64,000 bases of DNA, from contig NZ_CP088017.1 in the NCBI RefSeq assembly GCF_021049285.1, positions 2,987,380 through 3,051,379 on the forward strand, given 5' to 3'. The translations under genes were made by a program, and so were the position numbers. The notes beneath the pieces were generated by a model. It was not told where the DNA came from. It did not search any database and saw nothing but the letters and a program-made list of their open reading frames with translations. This document shows, piece by piece, positions 35,948 to 45,241 of the stretch (positions are counted from its first letter, which is position 1; each line of letters starts with the position of its first letter). This DNA is from Ruania halotolerans. GTDB taxonomy: Bacteria > Actinomycetota > Actinomycetes > Actinomycetales > Beutenbergiaceae.

Positions 35948-37494
35948 CTGTCATCTCCTGTCGTGGTGGTGAGTCGGCCGGCGCGGAGCACGTGCTCGCC
36001 GCGGACGAGCACGTCGGCGATCCCGTCGGCCGGTCGGGTGGGTGCGGCGAAGGTGGCGCGGTCGGCCACCGTCTCCGGGTCGAGCAGGACCAGATCGGCC
36101 GAGTATCCGGGTGCGATGACCCCGCGGTCGGTCAGCCGGAACCGCTCGCTCGCCCGGGTGGACAGATGCTCGGCAGCATCGGCCCAGGTCCAGTCCTGCC
36201 ACTGGCGCAGGTGCCGGTGCAGGAACCGGGGGAAGGTGCCCCACCCGCGCGGATGCGGGTGAGAACCGATATAGATCGAGTCCGACCCGGCCATGTGGCC
36301 GGGATGATTGGCCAATGCTCGCACCGACTCCTCGGTGTTCGTCGGTGGCTGTTCGAACACGCAGCCGGCCCGCAGGCCGGTGCGCACGAGCACTTCGATG
36401 ACGGCGTCCGGCACCTCGACCGCCCACGTGGCGGCAACTTCGGCGAGGGTCGAGCCCTCGAACTCCTCGTGGCCGGGCACGGAGGAGAGCACTGCCGGCG
36501 CGAGGATCGCGATCCGGCCGACGACATGCTCGTGCACCCTCGCCACAACCTCCGGGCGGGAGAGCTGGACGAGAGTGGCGTCGCGGTCGGCCAGCGGGAG
36601 CCAGGCCGGCAGGGCCAGCATCGCCAGGATCGAGGCACCGTGCCGGTAGGGGTAGGAGTCGAAGGTCACGTCCAGACCGGCGCTCGCTGCGCCGTCGAGC
36701 ATCGCCAGGATCGGCGCGAGCGGACCGTGTAGGTGGGAGATGTGGGCGGCCACGCCGCTGCGGGCGCTGATCTCGGCGATCTCGGCGAACGCCTCAGTGG
36801 CCCGATCCTCGTAACCGCGCATGTGGGTCACGTGCGGGAGCCCGCGCTCGGCAGCGGCCGCGCACAGTTCCACCAGTTCGGTCACATCGGCGTACCCACC
36901 CGGGGCGTACTCCAGACCGGTGGAGAATCCTCGTGCGCCGTGGTCGAAGGCTCGCTCGACGATGACCCGCATCCGCTGTCGCTCGGCCACCTCGGCCGGA
37001 CGTTGCTCGGCTCCGAGCACGGCGTAGCGCACCAGACCGTGGGGGACGAACGTCTCGACCCGCACCGGTAATGCGTGCAGCTGGGCGAGGTAGCCGGCCA
37101 CGCTGAGGGCGGACTCCGAGCGGGGCGGGCCGTTGATCGCGCGGAAGTAGTCGGCAGCGAAACCGAGCGCGTCATAGTCGCTCTCGTCCGCCGGAGCGAA
37201 CCCGAGTCCATCGAGCCCCGCGAAGACCGTCGTCACGCCTTGGCGCAACAGCGCGAGCTGCACGTCGGGGTCGCCCGCCCGGGCGTCGGCGTGGGTGTGC
37301 ACGTCGACGAAACCCGGCAGCAGGACTCGGTCGCCGGCGTCGAGGACATCGTGCGTGAGCCACCGGTGGGCAGGTTCCGCGGCTCCGACGTGGGTGATCA
37401 CGCCGTCAATGACCTCGACATCGCACCGCGCGCCGTCAGGCTGGGCAGTGCTCGGGACGAGACCTCCCCGGATGACCAGCGGGCGCGAAGTCAT
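35944..37494 (-). CDS. N-acyl-D-amino-acid deacylase family amidohydrolase
   Basis: A 516-residue metal-dependent amidohydrolase. It has the metal site FVDVHTHADARAGDP near residue 60, then THMRGYEDRATEAF, DVTFDSYPYRHGAS, the SDSIYIGSHPHPRGWGTFP segment and the C-terminal RGVIAPGYSADLVLLDPET ending shared with D-aminoacylases. The family removes the acyl group from N-acyl-D-amino acids. The stop and start overlap with neighbours by 4 bases on both sides, so it is translationally coupled to the GH5-like enzyme and RidA. The presence of a sugar hydrolase in the same operon is unusual. Confidence 0.85.
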   Translation of the reverse strand: MTSRPLVIRGGLVPSTAQPDGARCDVEVIDGVITHVGAAEPAHRWLTHDVLDAGDRVLLPGFVDVHTHADARAGDPDVQLALLRQGVTTVFAGLDGLGFAPADESDYDALGFAADYFRAINGPPRSESALSVAGYLAQLHALPVRVETFVPHGLVRYAVLGAEQRPAEVAERQRMRVIVERAFDHGARGFSTGLEYAPGGYADVTELVELCAAAAERGLPHVTHMRGYEDRATEAFAEIAEISARSGVAAHISHLHGPLAPILAMLDGAASAGLDVTFDSYPYRHGASILAMLALPAWLPLADRDATLVQLSRPEVVARVHEHVVGRIAILAPAVLSSVPGHEEFEGSTLAEVAATWAVEVPDAVIEVLVRTGLRAGCVFEQPPTNTEESVRALANHPGHMAGSDSIYIGSHPHPRGWGTFPRFLHRHLRQWQDWTWADAAEHLSTRASERFRLTDRGVIAPGYSADLVLLDPETVADRATFAAPTRPADGIADVLVRGEHVLRAGRLTTTTGDDR

Positions 37495-38738
37495 GCGACC
37501 GCGACGATTGATTCGATGCCCCGGGCGGCCAAGCGCGCCGGGTCGGCGGCATCGGAGGAGGTCACCAGTGCGGGGGTGGCGCCATTCTTGCGGTGACGGT
37601 GCCAGGTCTCGAACACCTCACCACCGGGCCCGAGCGCCGGCCGGGAGAGCGGGACACCGTCGGCGTCGACGTCGATGCGGACAGCCGTCGTCCGTACCGG
37701 CACCTCGATCGGGTTCGCGCGAGCGTCGGCGATCACCTCAGCCAATCGAGCACCGATGGGCTTGACCTGCTGGTCGGTGCGCAGCAATCCCAGTCCGTAC
37801 TCGAGCGACTTGAAGTCCGAGAGCGAGTCCGGAATGTCGTGCGAGCACCACCAGGTGATGCCGTACAGGTTCTGCGTGGTCAGCGCGGCCGCGACCGCCC
37901 GGGCAGCGAACTCGGGCGCCTCCTCGTCGGTGAGGCAGTTGTCGGGGGCGCCGATCTCCTGCAGCCACACCGGCCGGTCGGCGTCCACTGCGAAGGCGCG
38001 GGCCAGCTCGATCAGGTACTCCCCATGCCGGGTCGACTCCTCGGCGAGGCCGCCGTACCTCGCGGCGGTGCCGTTGAAGATCCACGAATGCACGGTCGAG
38101 ACGTCGCCGTGCTCGGTGACATGGCGCGGTTGGAAGGGATGCCCATCGCGATACCAGGCGTGATCGTTCGTACTGTGGGCAATGACCGTCCCGGCGGGCA
38201 TCGCAGCCGAGCCGATGGTTCCCTCCAGCCAGGCCGAGACCTGCTGCGGGGTGGCGGGCATCTTGCCGGGGTTCGGGTCGTCGACGAACTGGTTGGTCTC
38301 ATTCCCCAGGGTCAGGCCGCCGAAGCCTGGCACATCGGCGAGCCGGTCGCGCAGGGCCCGCACCAGTCTCCCCTGCGCCTCCACGGCCCCCGAATCGGTG
38401 AACATGTTGCCGTCGTGCCAGTTGAGCAGCCACGCCGGCACGAAATCGTAGCCGGACATGTGGCCCTGGATGACGTCAACATAGACCGTCAGGCCGCAGT
38501 CATGTCCGATCTGCACGACCGTCGCGACATCATCGAGGGCGCGCGTACGGATCATCGTGCGATTCGGCTGCAGCACCGGCCACAGCGGGAACACCCGCAC
38601 ATGATCGAAGCCCAGAGCCGCGATCGCCGCGAAATCGGCACGGACAACCGCCGGATCGACGGCAATCCACTGAAACATCCAGTCGACGCTCGGGGTGTAA
38701 TTCACACCGAAGCGGGGGGCTGGCGCGGCAACGGGCAT
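37491..38738 (-). CDS. GH5-like (clan A) beta-glycoside hydrolase
   Basis: A 415-residue protein with a (beta/alpha)8 barrel pattern. It has FGVNYTPSVDWMFQW at the start, acid/base Glu147 in TLGNETNQF and nucleophile Glu261 in VWLQEIGAP, followed by a small C-terminal domain. There is no signal peptide. The clan includes endo-mannanases, exo-mannosidases and beta-glucosidases; the linked GH2 enzyme favours beta-mannosides. The ATG at 38738 has GAGGAG 6 bases upstream. It is the first structural gene after the LacI regulator on the minus strand. Confidence 0.75.
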   Translation of the reverse strand: MPVAAPAPRFGVNYTPSVDWMFQWIAVDPAVVRADFAAIAALGFDHVRVFPLWPVLQPNRTMIRTRALDDVATVVQIGHDCGLTVYVDVIQGHMSGYDFVPAWLLNWHDGNMFTDSGAVEAQGRLVRALRDRLADVPGFGGLTLGNETNQFVDDPNPGKMPATPQQVSAWLEGTIGSAAMPAGTVIAHSTNDHAWYRDGHPFQPRHVTEHGDVSTVHSWIFNGTAARYGGLAEESTRHGEYLIELARAFAVDADRPVWLQEIGAPDNCLTDEEAPEFAARAVAAALTTQNLYGITWWCSHDIPDSLSDFKSLEYGLGLLRTDQQVKPIGARLAEVIADARANPIEVPVRTTAVRIDVDADGVPLSRPALGPGGEVFETWHRHRKNGATPALVTSSDAADPARLAARGIESIVAVA

Positions 38739-38788
38739 GGTGCTCCTCAAGGTCGGGGTTCAGGATCCGTGCGCAGGGCACGGCAGCG

Positions 38789-39799
38789 CTAGGCGCGAAG
38801 GTCGGCGACGGAGTCCCGTTCAACGAGTTCACGGGGACCCACTCGGCCGGAGGGCAACTCCTCGGATCGCAGTTGCGCGGCGAGCACGTCGAGCGCAACA
38901 CGAGCACTCTCCTCGATCGGGGGCCGCAACGCGGTCAACCGGGGTGCGAGCATCTCGCAGACCCACGAGTCCTCCCACGAGATCACCGACACATGTTCGG
39001 GGATCGTCCATCCGCGATCGTGGGCGGCGACGTAGAGCCGGCTCGCCATGAGTTCACTGTCAACGAGGATCGCGATCGGCTCCTGCGCTTCGGTGACGAT
39101 CCGGGCCAGATCCTCGGAGACCGGGCCGTGCGGGTCACTGACGACAAGGATACCGTCGGCACCGAAGAGTTCGCGGTGGGAAGCGCGGTAGAGCACGTTC
39201 CGACGTGCCACGGCCACAGTGGTGTCGGGGTCGCTCAAGCGGGCCATCCGAGTGTGACCCAGCTGCCGTAGATGCTCCATCACCTCGGTCATCGTGTGCT
39301 CGTCGGCGACGGTGACCTCTGGGATCCGGTCCGTGTCCGGCGAATGCCCGATGGTCACCGCGGGCACGCCCAGTTCAGCCAGCAGTTCCGCACGTGGATC
39401 GCCGACCACCGGGTCCAGTAGCAGGAAGCCATCCACCTTCTGCTCCTGCCACCATCGCCGGTAGGTATCCAGCACCGCGTCCGGTTCTTCCACGAACGCG
39501 AGGACGAGGGTGAGGCCGCGCTTGCTGATCTCGATCGAGACCGACGCGAGGATGTGCACAAAGGTGGCATCCCGCTCGAAGTCCTCCCGCGACCGGGAGA
39601 CGATCAACCCGACATCGCTGACCACTCCCGAGAGCCTTCTCCCCGCGCTGGCGGGCCGCCAGCCGAGTTCGTCAGCGATCTCCCGGATGCGTTTGGCTGT
39701 AGCCGGTGGGATGTTCGGCTTGCCGTTCATCGCATGCGAAACAGCCGCTGCGGAGACACCGGCGGCGGCAGCGACAGTACGGATCGTCGGGCGTGGCAT
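38789..39799 (-). CDS. LacI-family transcriptional regulator
   Basis: A 336-residue regulator with an N-terminal helix-turn-helix (IRTVAAAAGVSAAAVSHAMN), the hinge region after residue 45 and a periplasmic-binding-like effector domain. It lies between two divergent operons and is the promoter-proximal gene of the left one, followed 50 bases later by the GH5-like gene. It probably controls the whole island from 35.5 to 49.1 kb. The effector is presumably a breakdown product of the imported glycan. Confidence 0.88.
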   Translation of the reverse strand: MPRPTIRTVAAAAGVSAAAVSHAMNGKPNIPPATAKRIREIADELGWRPASAGRRLSGVVSDVGLIVSRSREDFERDATFVHILASVSIEISKRGLTLVLAFVEEPDAVLDTYRRWWQEQKVDGFLLLDPVVGDPRAELLAELGVPAVTIGHSPDTDRIPEVTVADEHTMTEVMEHLRQLGHTRMARLSDPDTTVAVARRNVLYRASHRELFGADGILVVSDPHGPVSEDLARIVTEAQEPIAILVDSELMASRLYVAAHDRGWTIPEHVSVISWEDSWVCEMLAPRLTALRPPIEESARVALDVLAAQLRSEELPSGRVGPRELVERDSVADLRA

Positions 39800-39830
39800 A
39801 GCGCCAGTATAGACATGATTGCGACTTCTA

Positions 39831-39844
39831 GTTAACCGGTGTAC
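39831..39844. promoter_or_regulatory. Candidate LacI operator in the divergent region
   Basis: GTTAACCGGTGTAC is an imperfect palindrome with an ACCGGT core and matching GT...AC ends (10 of 14 positions symmetric). It lies 32 bases upstream of the LacI gene start and 91 bases upstream of the binding-protein start. Its CCGG core resembles that of the operator candidate at 4262-4277. Inferred from symmetry and position. Confidence 0.42.
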
Positions 39845-39934
39845 AGTGACGGCGCATCACCCCCTAGCAGCGGCAGACCCGCCGCGAATCCTGCATTCTC
39901 TCCCCCGCACTTCCTGCATGAAGGAGCCCTCGCA

Positions 39935-41206
39935 ATGAAGCCGAGTCCTCGAATTGTTGCCATTCCAGCGATTGCCGCGCTCATGGTGGCGGCTGGTTGT
40001 TCTGGTAGCGGCGAACAAGCAGAGACCGACAACCTCGTGATTCAAACGAACTGGACCGAGTCACAGCCGCAGAATGCGCCACTCGTTGCAGCTACCGAGC
40101 AATTCACGGACGAGACCGGAATCAGCGTCGAGCTGCTCTACAACAGCGACGATCTGAACCAGGCATACGAAAGCGCCGCGCTCGCCGGCGAAGAAGCGGA
40201 CGTCGTCCTGCTCAACCTCACCGACCGGCAGATGAACTGGGCCACCGACGGCATCGTGGTCCCACTCAACGACCAAATCAGCGAGTGGGGCCTGGATGAG
40301 GTCATCCCCGAGTACAACGTCGAGGAGTGGACTGACGAGGAAGGGAACCTGCGGGGCATCCCCTACACCGGCTTCAGCTGGCCCTGGTGGTTCAACACCG
40401 ACCTGCTCGCCGAGGCAGGGGTGAGCGAGATCCCGACGACGACCGACGAGTTGGTCAGCGCCGTCACCGCACTACGGGACGCCGGGATCACCCCGATGGC
40501 CGCTGGGGGCAACGACTGGTCCGGTCAGAAGCTCTTCCTGCAGATCATGCAGAGCTATCTGCCCGCCGGGGAAGCGGTGGAGGTGTTCAAGAACGGCACG
40601 TTCTGCGAGTCCGACGGCGCGATGCGCGGGATCGAGTTGTTCGCCGAGCTGCGCGATGCCGGCCTGTTCGTGGACGGAGCGGAGGGCTACACCGTCGACG
40701 ACGCCACGACCGAGTACTTCACCGGGCAGGCGGCGATGGCCTCGATGGGCTCCTGGTCCTACCTGCAGGCACCGGAGGAGATCATCGAGGTCACCGAACT
40801 CGGTGGCTTCCCCGGCCCCGGTGACGGCGAGTATGCCAGCCCCACGGCGTACCAGGGCGCCACCGGCTCCGGCTTCTGGGTGAGTCACAACGGGGCGGAG
40901 AAGATGGAGGCGGTCGAACAGTTCATCACGTTCATGTACCGCGATGAGGTCATCGATTCCCTCCTGACCGAGGGCGGGATCGTGCCCCTGGTGCTGCCGG
41001 AGGGCTCAGACGCCGCCGAGAGCAACCCGTTGCTCGCCGAGGCACTCACCACACTCCCGGAGTCGGTGGACTGGGCGGTCATGCCGGATCTGCACATCCC
41101 GGCCTCTGCCACCAACCCGATGTACCGGTCAGTGAGCATCGCGTTCTCTCCCGGCAATGACGCGGCCGCGATCTGCGCCGCGATGGAGGAGGCCTACTCC
41201 GGATGA
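39935..41206 (+). CDS. Extracellular solute-binding lipoprotein (CUT1 family)
   Basis: A 423-residue lipoprotein with lipobox VAAGC and the mature start SGSGEQAETDN. Two-lobed family-1 features include IPYTGFSWPWWFNTDLLAEAG, an aromatic-rich sugar pocket. AAGGAG lies 8 bases before the ATG at 39935. It is the first gene of the right-hand operon, followed by two permeases in 4-base or shorter overlaps. The ligand is probably a beta-linked oligosaccharide, given the downstream GH3 and GH2 enzymes. Confidence 0.87.
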   Translation: MKPSPRIVAIPAIAALMVAAGCSGSGEQAETDNLVIQTNWTESQPQNAPLVAATEQFTDETGISVELLYNSDDLNQAYESAALAGEEADVVLLNLTDRQMNWATDGIVVPLNDQISEWGLDEVIPEYNVEEWTDEEGNLRGIPYTGFSWPWWFNTDLLAEAGVSEIPTTTDELVSAVTALRDAGITPMAAGGNDWSGQKLFLQIMQSYLPAGEAVEVFKNGTFCESDGAMRGIELFAELRDAGLFVDGAEGYTVDDATTEYFTGQAAMASMGSWSYLQAPEEIIEVTELGGFPGPGDGEYASPTAYQGATGSGFWVSHNGAEKMEAVEQFITFMYRDEVIDSLLTEGGIVPLVLPEGSDAAESNPLLAEALTTLPESVDWAVMPDLHIPASATNPMYRSVSIAFSPGNDAAAICAAMEEAYSG

Positions 41207-42135
41207 GCACCGACACCGTGACGCCCCGCCGCCCGGCGGCGGGGCGTCCGGCCCGGTCCTCGCTCATGCGATCCGCGGCCGGCCTGCTGCCCACCGTCCC
41301 GGCCCTGGCCTGGTTCCTGCTGTTCGCGGTCGGGCCGATCGTGGCGCTGTTCTACTTCGCGCTGCTGGAGTGGCGCTCCATCAATGCTGACCGCACGTTC
41401 GTCGGCCTGGACAACTTCGCCCGCGTGATCGGTGACGACGTCGCGCGCCAGGCGCTGCTGAACTCCTGCATCCAACTGGGTGTGTCCCTCCCGATCATCA
41501 TCGTCGGCGCGTTCGCATTCGCGTACTACCTCAACCTGCATCCTCCCGGTCACCGGCTCATCCGCACCCTGCTCTTCACCCCAGTACTGCTGTCCACTCC
41601 GGCGCTAGCGATGGTCTTCTCCGGGGTCTTCGCACCCTCCGGTCTGGCGAACGCCGTGTTGGGACTGATCGGACTCGACGCAGCGCAGCGGCCGTGGCTT
41701 GCCCAAGGCGCCACGGGGCTCGCAGCGATCATCACGATCGGGATCTGGTCCGGTCTGGCGATCTCGACCGTGATGTTCACCGCGCGCCTCTCGGCGCTAC
41801 CCACGGAGGTGTTCGAGGCCGCGGAACTGGACGGCTGCAGCCATCCACGGCGCATCCGCGCCATCGCCTGGCCAATGGCGCGAGAATTCGTCGGTGTCGT
41901 CACCACACTCCAATTCCTGTGGACATTGTTCGGATCGGCCGCTCTGGTTCTCCTTCTCACCCGGGGCGGACCTGGAAACGACACGGTCACCTTGTCGTTC
42001 CTCGTGTACGACTATGCCTTTGGCAGGCAACAGGTCGGATATAGCCAGGCGATCGCCGTCGGGCTCTTCATTCTCGGCGCCATCGGGCTGCTGGGAATCA
42101 GGTCCTTCTTCAACGAGAAATCCGAGGAATCCTGA
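41203..42135 (+). CDS. Sugar ABC transporter permease (MalF/CUT1 type)
   Basis: A 310-residue permease with six spans and an EAA loop (EVFEAAELDGCSHPRRIRAI). It has an N-terminal Arg/Pro-rich cytoplasmic tail. Its start overlaps the binding-protein stop by 4 bases, and its stop shares one base with the next start. It forms the channel with the MalG-type partner. Confidence 0.88.
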   Translation: MSTDTVTPRRPAAGRPARSSLMRSAAGLLPTVPALAWFLLFAVGPIVALFYFALLEWRSINADRTFVGLDNFARVIGDDVARQALLNSCIQLGVSLPIIIVGAFAFAYYLNLHPPGHRLIRTLLFTPVLLSTPALAMVFSGVFAPSGLANAVLGLIGLDAAQRPWLAQGATGLAAIITIGIWSGLAISTVMFTARLSALPTEVFEAAELDGCSHPRRIRAIAWPMAREFVGVVTTLQFLWTLFGSAALVLLLTRGGPGNDTVTLSFLVYDYAFGRQQVGYSQAIAVGLFILGAIGLLGIRSFFNEKSEES

Positions 42136-42986
42136 TGGCTTCACGACGCAACAGCACATTCCGGGCAGGACCGACAAGGTATTTCGCTCACGTGGCGGCG
42201 TGGGGATACGTGGTGGCCCTCGCCCTCCCCCTGTATTACTTGGTGATCTCCTCGGTGAAGAGCACGGTCGAGATCGTCAATCAGCCGTTCCTGCCGACTC
42301 TCGACCCGACGTTCGCGAACTTCACCGACGCCATCACGCAGGCCGACCTCGGCCGAGCCATGGTGAACTCGATCTACGTCACGCTGGGCGCCGAGGTGCT
42401 CACGCTCGCCGTCACGCTGCCGGCGGCCTACGCCATCGCCCGCGCCCGGCACCGCACCGGACGTGCCCTCGAGGCGGTCTTCGGTGCCGGCTTCCTCATC
42501 CCCGGTTTCGCCGCACTGGTGCCGTCGGTCATGCTGGCGATCGCATTCGGGATGTTCCACACCCGCGAGTTCCTGATCCTGATCCTCGGTGCGGCCGCGA
42601 TCCCCCTGGCCGTGCTGCTGCTCACCCAGGCGATGCGGACGGTCCCACGCGAACTGGAGGAGAGCGCGAGCATCGACGGTGCGAGTCAGGCACGGGTCTT
42701 CTGGAGCATCTACGTACCCCTGACAGTGCCCACGATGTCGGTGGTGGCCATCCTGAACTTCCTCAACTTCTGGAACGAGTACTTCTTCGCCCTCGTCATC
42801 GGCGGCACCCGCCCGGATGTGCGCACCGCCCAGGTGGCCCTGCCCACTCTCTCAGCGGCCACGAATGCCCAGTTCGGCATCCTCGCCGCCGGCGTGGTGA
42901 TCACGCTCGTGCCTGTCTACATCGCGTACGCGGTGATGTCACGACGGATGGAGAACGCCATCCTCGCCGGAGCGTTGAAAGGATGA
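42135..42986 (+). CDS. Carbohydrate ABC transporter permease (MalG/CUT1 type)
   Basis: A 283-residue permease with six spans and an EAA loop (ELEESASIDGASQARVFWSI). The start overlaps the MalF-type gene in a TGATG arrangement. It ends 2 bases before the preferred start of the GH3 gene. No ATPase is encoded in the operon, so a shared MsiK-type ATPase is expected. Confidence 0.88.
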   Translation: MASRRNSTFRAGPTRYFAHVAAWGYVVALALPLYYLVISSVKSTVEIVNQPFLPTLDPTFANFTDAITQADLGRAMVNSIYVTLGAEVLTLAVTLPAAYAIARARHRTGRALEAVFGAGFLIPGFAALVPSVMLAIAFGMFHTREFLILILGAAAIPLAVLLLTQAMRTVPRELEESASIDGASQARVFWSIYVPLTVPTMSVVAILNFLNFWNEYFFALVIGGTRPDVRTAQVALPTLSAATNAQFGILAAGVVITLVPVYIAYAVMSRRMENAILAGALKG

Positions 42987-42988
42987 TC

Positions 42989-45241
42989 ATGGCCGCCTCC
43001 CGCACCTACGAGCTGAGCCTGCGCGAGCAGGTGGGTCAACTCAACCAGCGGTTGAAGGGTTGGGAGTGTGTCCAGCGCAACGGCCAGAGCTGGGCTGTCA
43101 CCGACGTGCTCCGTCGAGAGGTGGATCGGTGGGGAGGGCTCGGCGCCCTGTACGGCCTGTTCCGGGCCGATCCATGGTCCGGGGTCACCCTGGAGTCCGG
43201 GATCTCAGTTGCCGAGCGTGCCGATGTGGCCGCAATGGTCACGGAGTACTGCGTCCAGCACAGCGAGCACGGAATCCCGCCGTTGCTCGCAGAGGAGGCA
43301 CCGCACGGGCATATGGCCATCGGCGGCAGCCTGTTCCCGGTCAATCTCGCGGTGGCGGCCTCCTGGGACTCCTGGGGCATCCGGGAGGCGGCGCAGATCA
43401 CCGCGGAGGAGCTTCGCTCGAGCGGGGCACATCTGGCGTTGGTCTCCGGACTCGACATTGCCCGCGATCCCCGCTGGGGGCGCACCGAGGAGTGCTACGG
43501 CGAGGATCCGGATGCCGCTGCCGCGTTCGTGACCGCAGTGGTGGAGGGGATGTCCTCGGTTCCTGGGGTTGGCGTGGTGCTCAAACACTTCGCAGCGCAG
43601 GGCGCCGGAATCGGCGGCCGGAACGGTTCCAGCGCCTCGCTGGGACCGATCGACCTGGGTGATCTGCACCTGACTGCGGCGCGGCAGGGAGTGCTTACCG
43701 GTGCCGTCGGCGTCATGGCCGCCTACAACGACATCGACGGCCTGCCGTGCATCTCCAATCGCCAGCTGCTGACGCACATCCTGCGCGAGCGTTGGGGCTT
43801 CGACGGAATCGTGATGGCCGATGGCGGCGCCGTGGACCGGTTGATCGACCTGACCGACGATCCAGCGGCCGCCGCGGCCCTCGCGATCCGTGCCGGCGTG
43901 GACCTGAGCCTGTGGGATGAGTCGTTCACCACGCTCGAGGCGGCGCTCGAGCGCGGGTTGATCACCGTCGAGGAGATCCGGCAGGCGAGCGACCGGGTCC
44001 TGGCGGTCAAGGATCGGCTCGGGCTACTTGGCGCCGCTGCCCACCATGGCCCGGCGACCACCGAGAGCACTACCGAGAGCACTACCGAGACCATCGCCGC
44101 ACGCGCCCGGGTTGTCACCACCCGGCTCGCGGAACGCTCGATCGTCCAACTGAGCACCTCGGCACGTGCGCTCCCGCTGCCAGCCGGAACGATCGCCGTC
44201 GTCGGCCCGAACGCGGACGACCTCCCTGCCCTGCTGGGCGACTACACCCCGCCGGTCACCGGCGACCTCGGCGGGATCGCCACAGCGCTGCGCGCCTGCC
44301 CGGGAATGGCGGAGCGAGTGCTCACCCCGTCCTCCTGCCGTGAGCGCAGCGGCACCCGCTGGCAGGTGGAGCCCGAGGATCTCCAGGTGTGCCGGCGAGC
44401 CGACGCCGTTGTGCTGGTGCTCGGCGATACGAGCGAGCGGCTGTACTCCACCGAGTTCGACAACAACGGGGCAGCGATCCCGAGCTCCGCGATCGCCACC
44501 GGCGGCGAAGGCGTTGACGTCGCCTCCATGGAGTTGCCGGCCGAGCAGCTGCGACTCCTCGACGCTGTGGCCGACCTCGGCACACCGGTGGTGTGCGTGG
44601 TGGTCTCCGGTCGGGCTCGTGCCCTCACCCGTGTGCTCGACCGTGCCGATGCCGTGATCTTCAGCCCGTACCCGGGCCCGGCCGGGGCGGGCGCCATCAC
44701 CCGGGTGCTGACCGGGGAGGCCATCGCCACTGGCCGGCTGCCGATCAGCCTGCCGTACGGGGACGGGGTGCTCCCGGTGGCCCACAACGAACGCGTGGAG
44801 CACTTCTTCGGGTACGCCGACCAGGACGGGCGCTCACTTCCGTTCGGCACGGGCGGGCACGGGATCGACGAAGAACTGTGTATGCCCCCGCGCGTGGTGA
44901 CCGCCGAGGCGCTGCGCTCCGGGCGCCCGCTCACGGTCACGGTCCGCGTGCGGAACAACACCCATCGCGCGGTCCATCACACGGTGCTGCTGCACGGTCA
45001 GCGGCAGGTGACCGGCCGGCAACGACGGAAGAACGAACTGCTCACGTTCACGAGTGTGAGCCTCGAGCCAGGGGCCGAGCGGGACGTCCCGCTCGAGCTG
45101 CACGCCGAGCAGCTGTTCGCGCGGAACGCCTACGGTGAACCCATGGTTGTTCCTGAACGAGTCACGATGGCTCTGACGCCGGGTCCGCACCCACCGGGAA
45201 CGCCGGGGGTGCATGCAGTCACCATCACCGAGTCGTCATGA
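42989..45241 (+). CDS. Glycoside hydrolase family 3 (beta-glucosidase type)
   Basis: A 750-residue intracellular enzyme. It has an N-terminal GH3 barrel with KHFAAQGAGIGGRN and nucleophile Asp278 in GIVMADGGAVD, an alpha/beta sandwich domain, and a C-terminal fibronectin-III-like domain. The family releases terminal beta-linked glucose, xylose or N-acetylhexosamine; no KH(F/I)PGxGx(4)D(S/T)H hexosaminidase motif is evident, so beta-glucosidase is favoured. The ATG at 42989 has AAAGGA 5 bases upstream; ATG 42983 is possible. A Thr-Glu-Ser-Thr repeat lies in the interdomain linker. The stop overlaps the next start. Confidence 0.85.
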   Translation: MAASRTYELSLREQVGQLNQRLKGWECVQRNGQSWAVTDVLRREVDRWGGLGALYGLFRADPWSGVTLESGISVAERADVAAMVTEYCVQHSEHGIPPLLAEEAPHGHMAIGGSLFPVNLAVAASWDSWGIREAAQITAEELRSSGAHLALVSGLDIARDPRWGRTEECYGEDPDAAAAFVTAVVEGMSSVPGVGVVLKHFAAQGAGIGGRNGSSASLGPIDLGDLHLTAARQGVLTGAVGVMAAYNDIDGLPCISNRQLLTHILRERWGFDGIVMADGGAVDRLIDLTDDPAAAAALAIRAGVDLSLWDESFTTLEAALERGLITVEEIRQASDRVLAVKDRLGLLGAAAHHGPATTESTTESTTETIAARARVVTTRLAERSIVQLSTSARALPLPAGTIAVVGPNADDLPALLGDYTPPVTGDLGGIATALRACPGMAERVLTPSSCRERSGTRWQVEPEDLQVCRRADAVVLVLGDTSERLYSTEFDNNGAAIPSSAIATGGEGVDVASMELPAEQLRLLDAVADLGTPVVCVVVSGRARALTRVLDRADAVIFSPYPGPAGAGAITRVLTGEAIATGRLPISLPYGDGVLPVAHNERVEHFFGYADQDGRSLPFGTGGHGIDEELCMPPRVVTAEALRSGRPLTVTVRVRNNTHRAVHHTVLLHGQRQVTGRQRRKNELLTFTSVSLEPGAERDVPLELHAEQLFARNAYGEPMVVPERVTMALTPGPHPPGTPGVHAVTITESS
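44060..44092 (+). repeat. 12-bp tandem repeat encoding a Thr/Glu/Ser linker in the GH3 gene
   Basis: ACCGAGAGCACT is present twice exactly and a third time partially, encoding TESTTESTTET between the barrel and sandwich domains. It preserves frame whatever the copy number, so length variation between strains would be tolerated. Confidence 0.7.

Noticed and set aside
41894-42988. Upstream extension of the GH3 frame to 1115 codons
   Set aside because: It runs through two permease genes in another frame and is Arg/Pro-rich; GH3 similarity starts at 42989.
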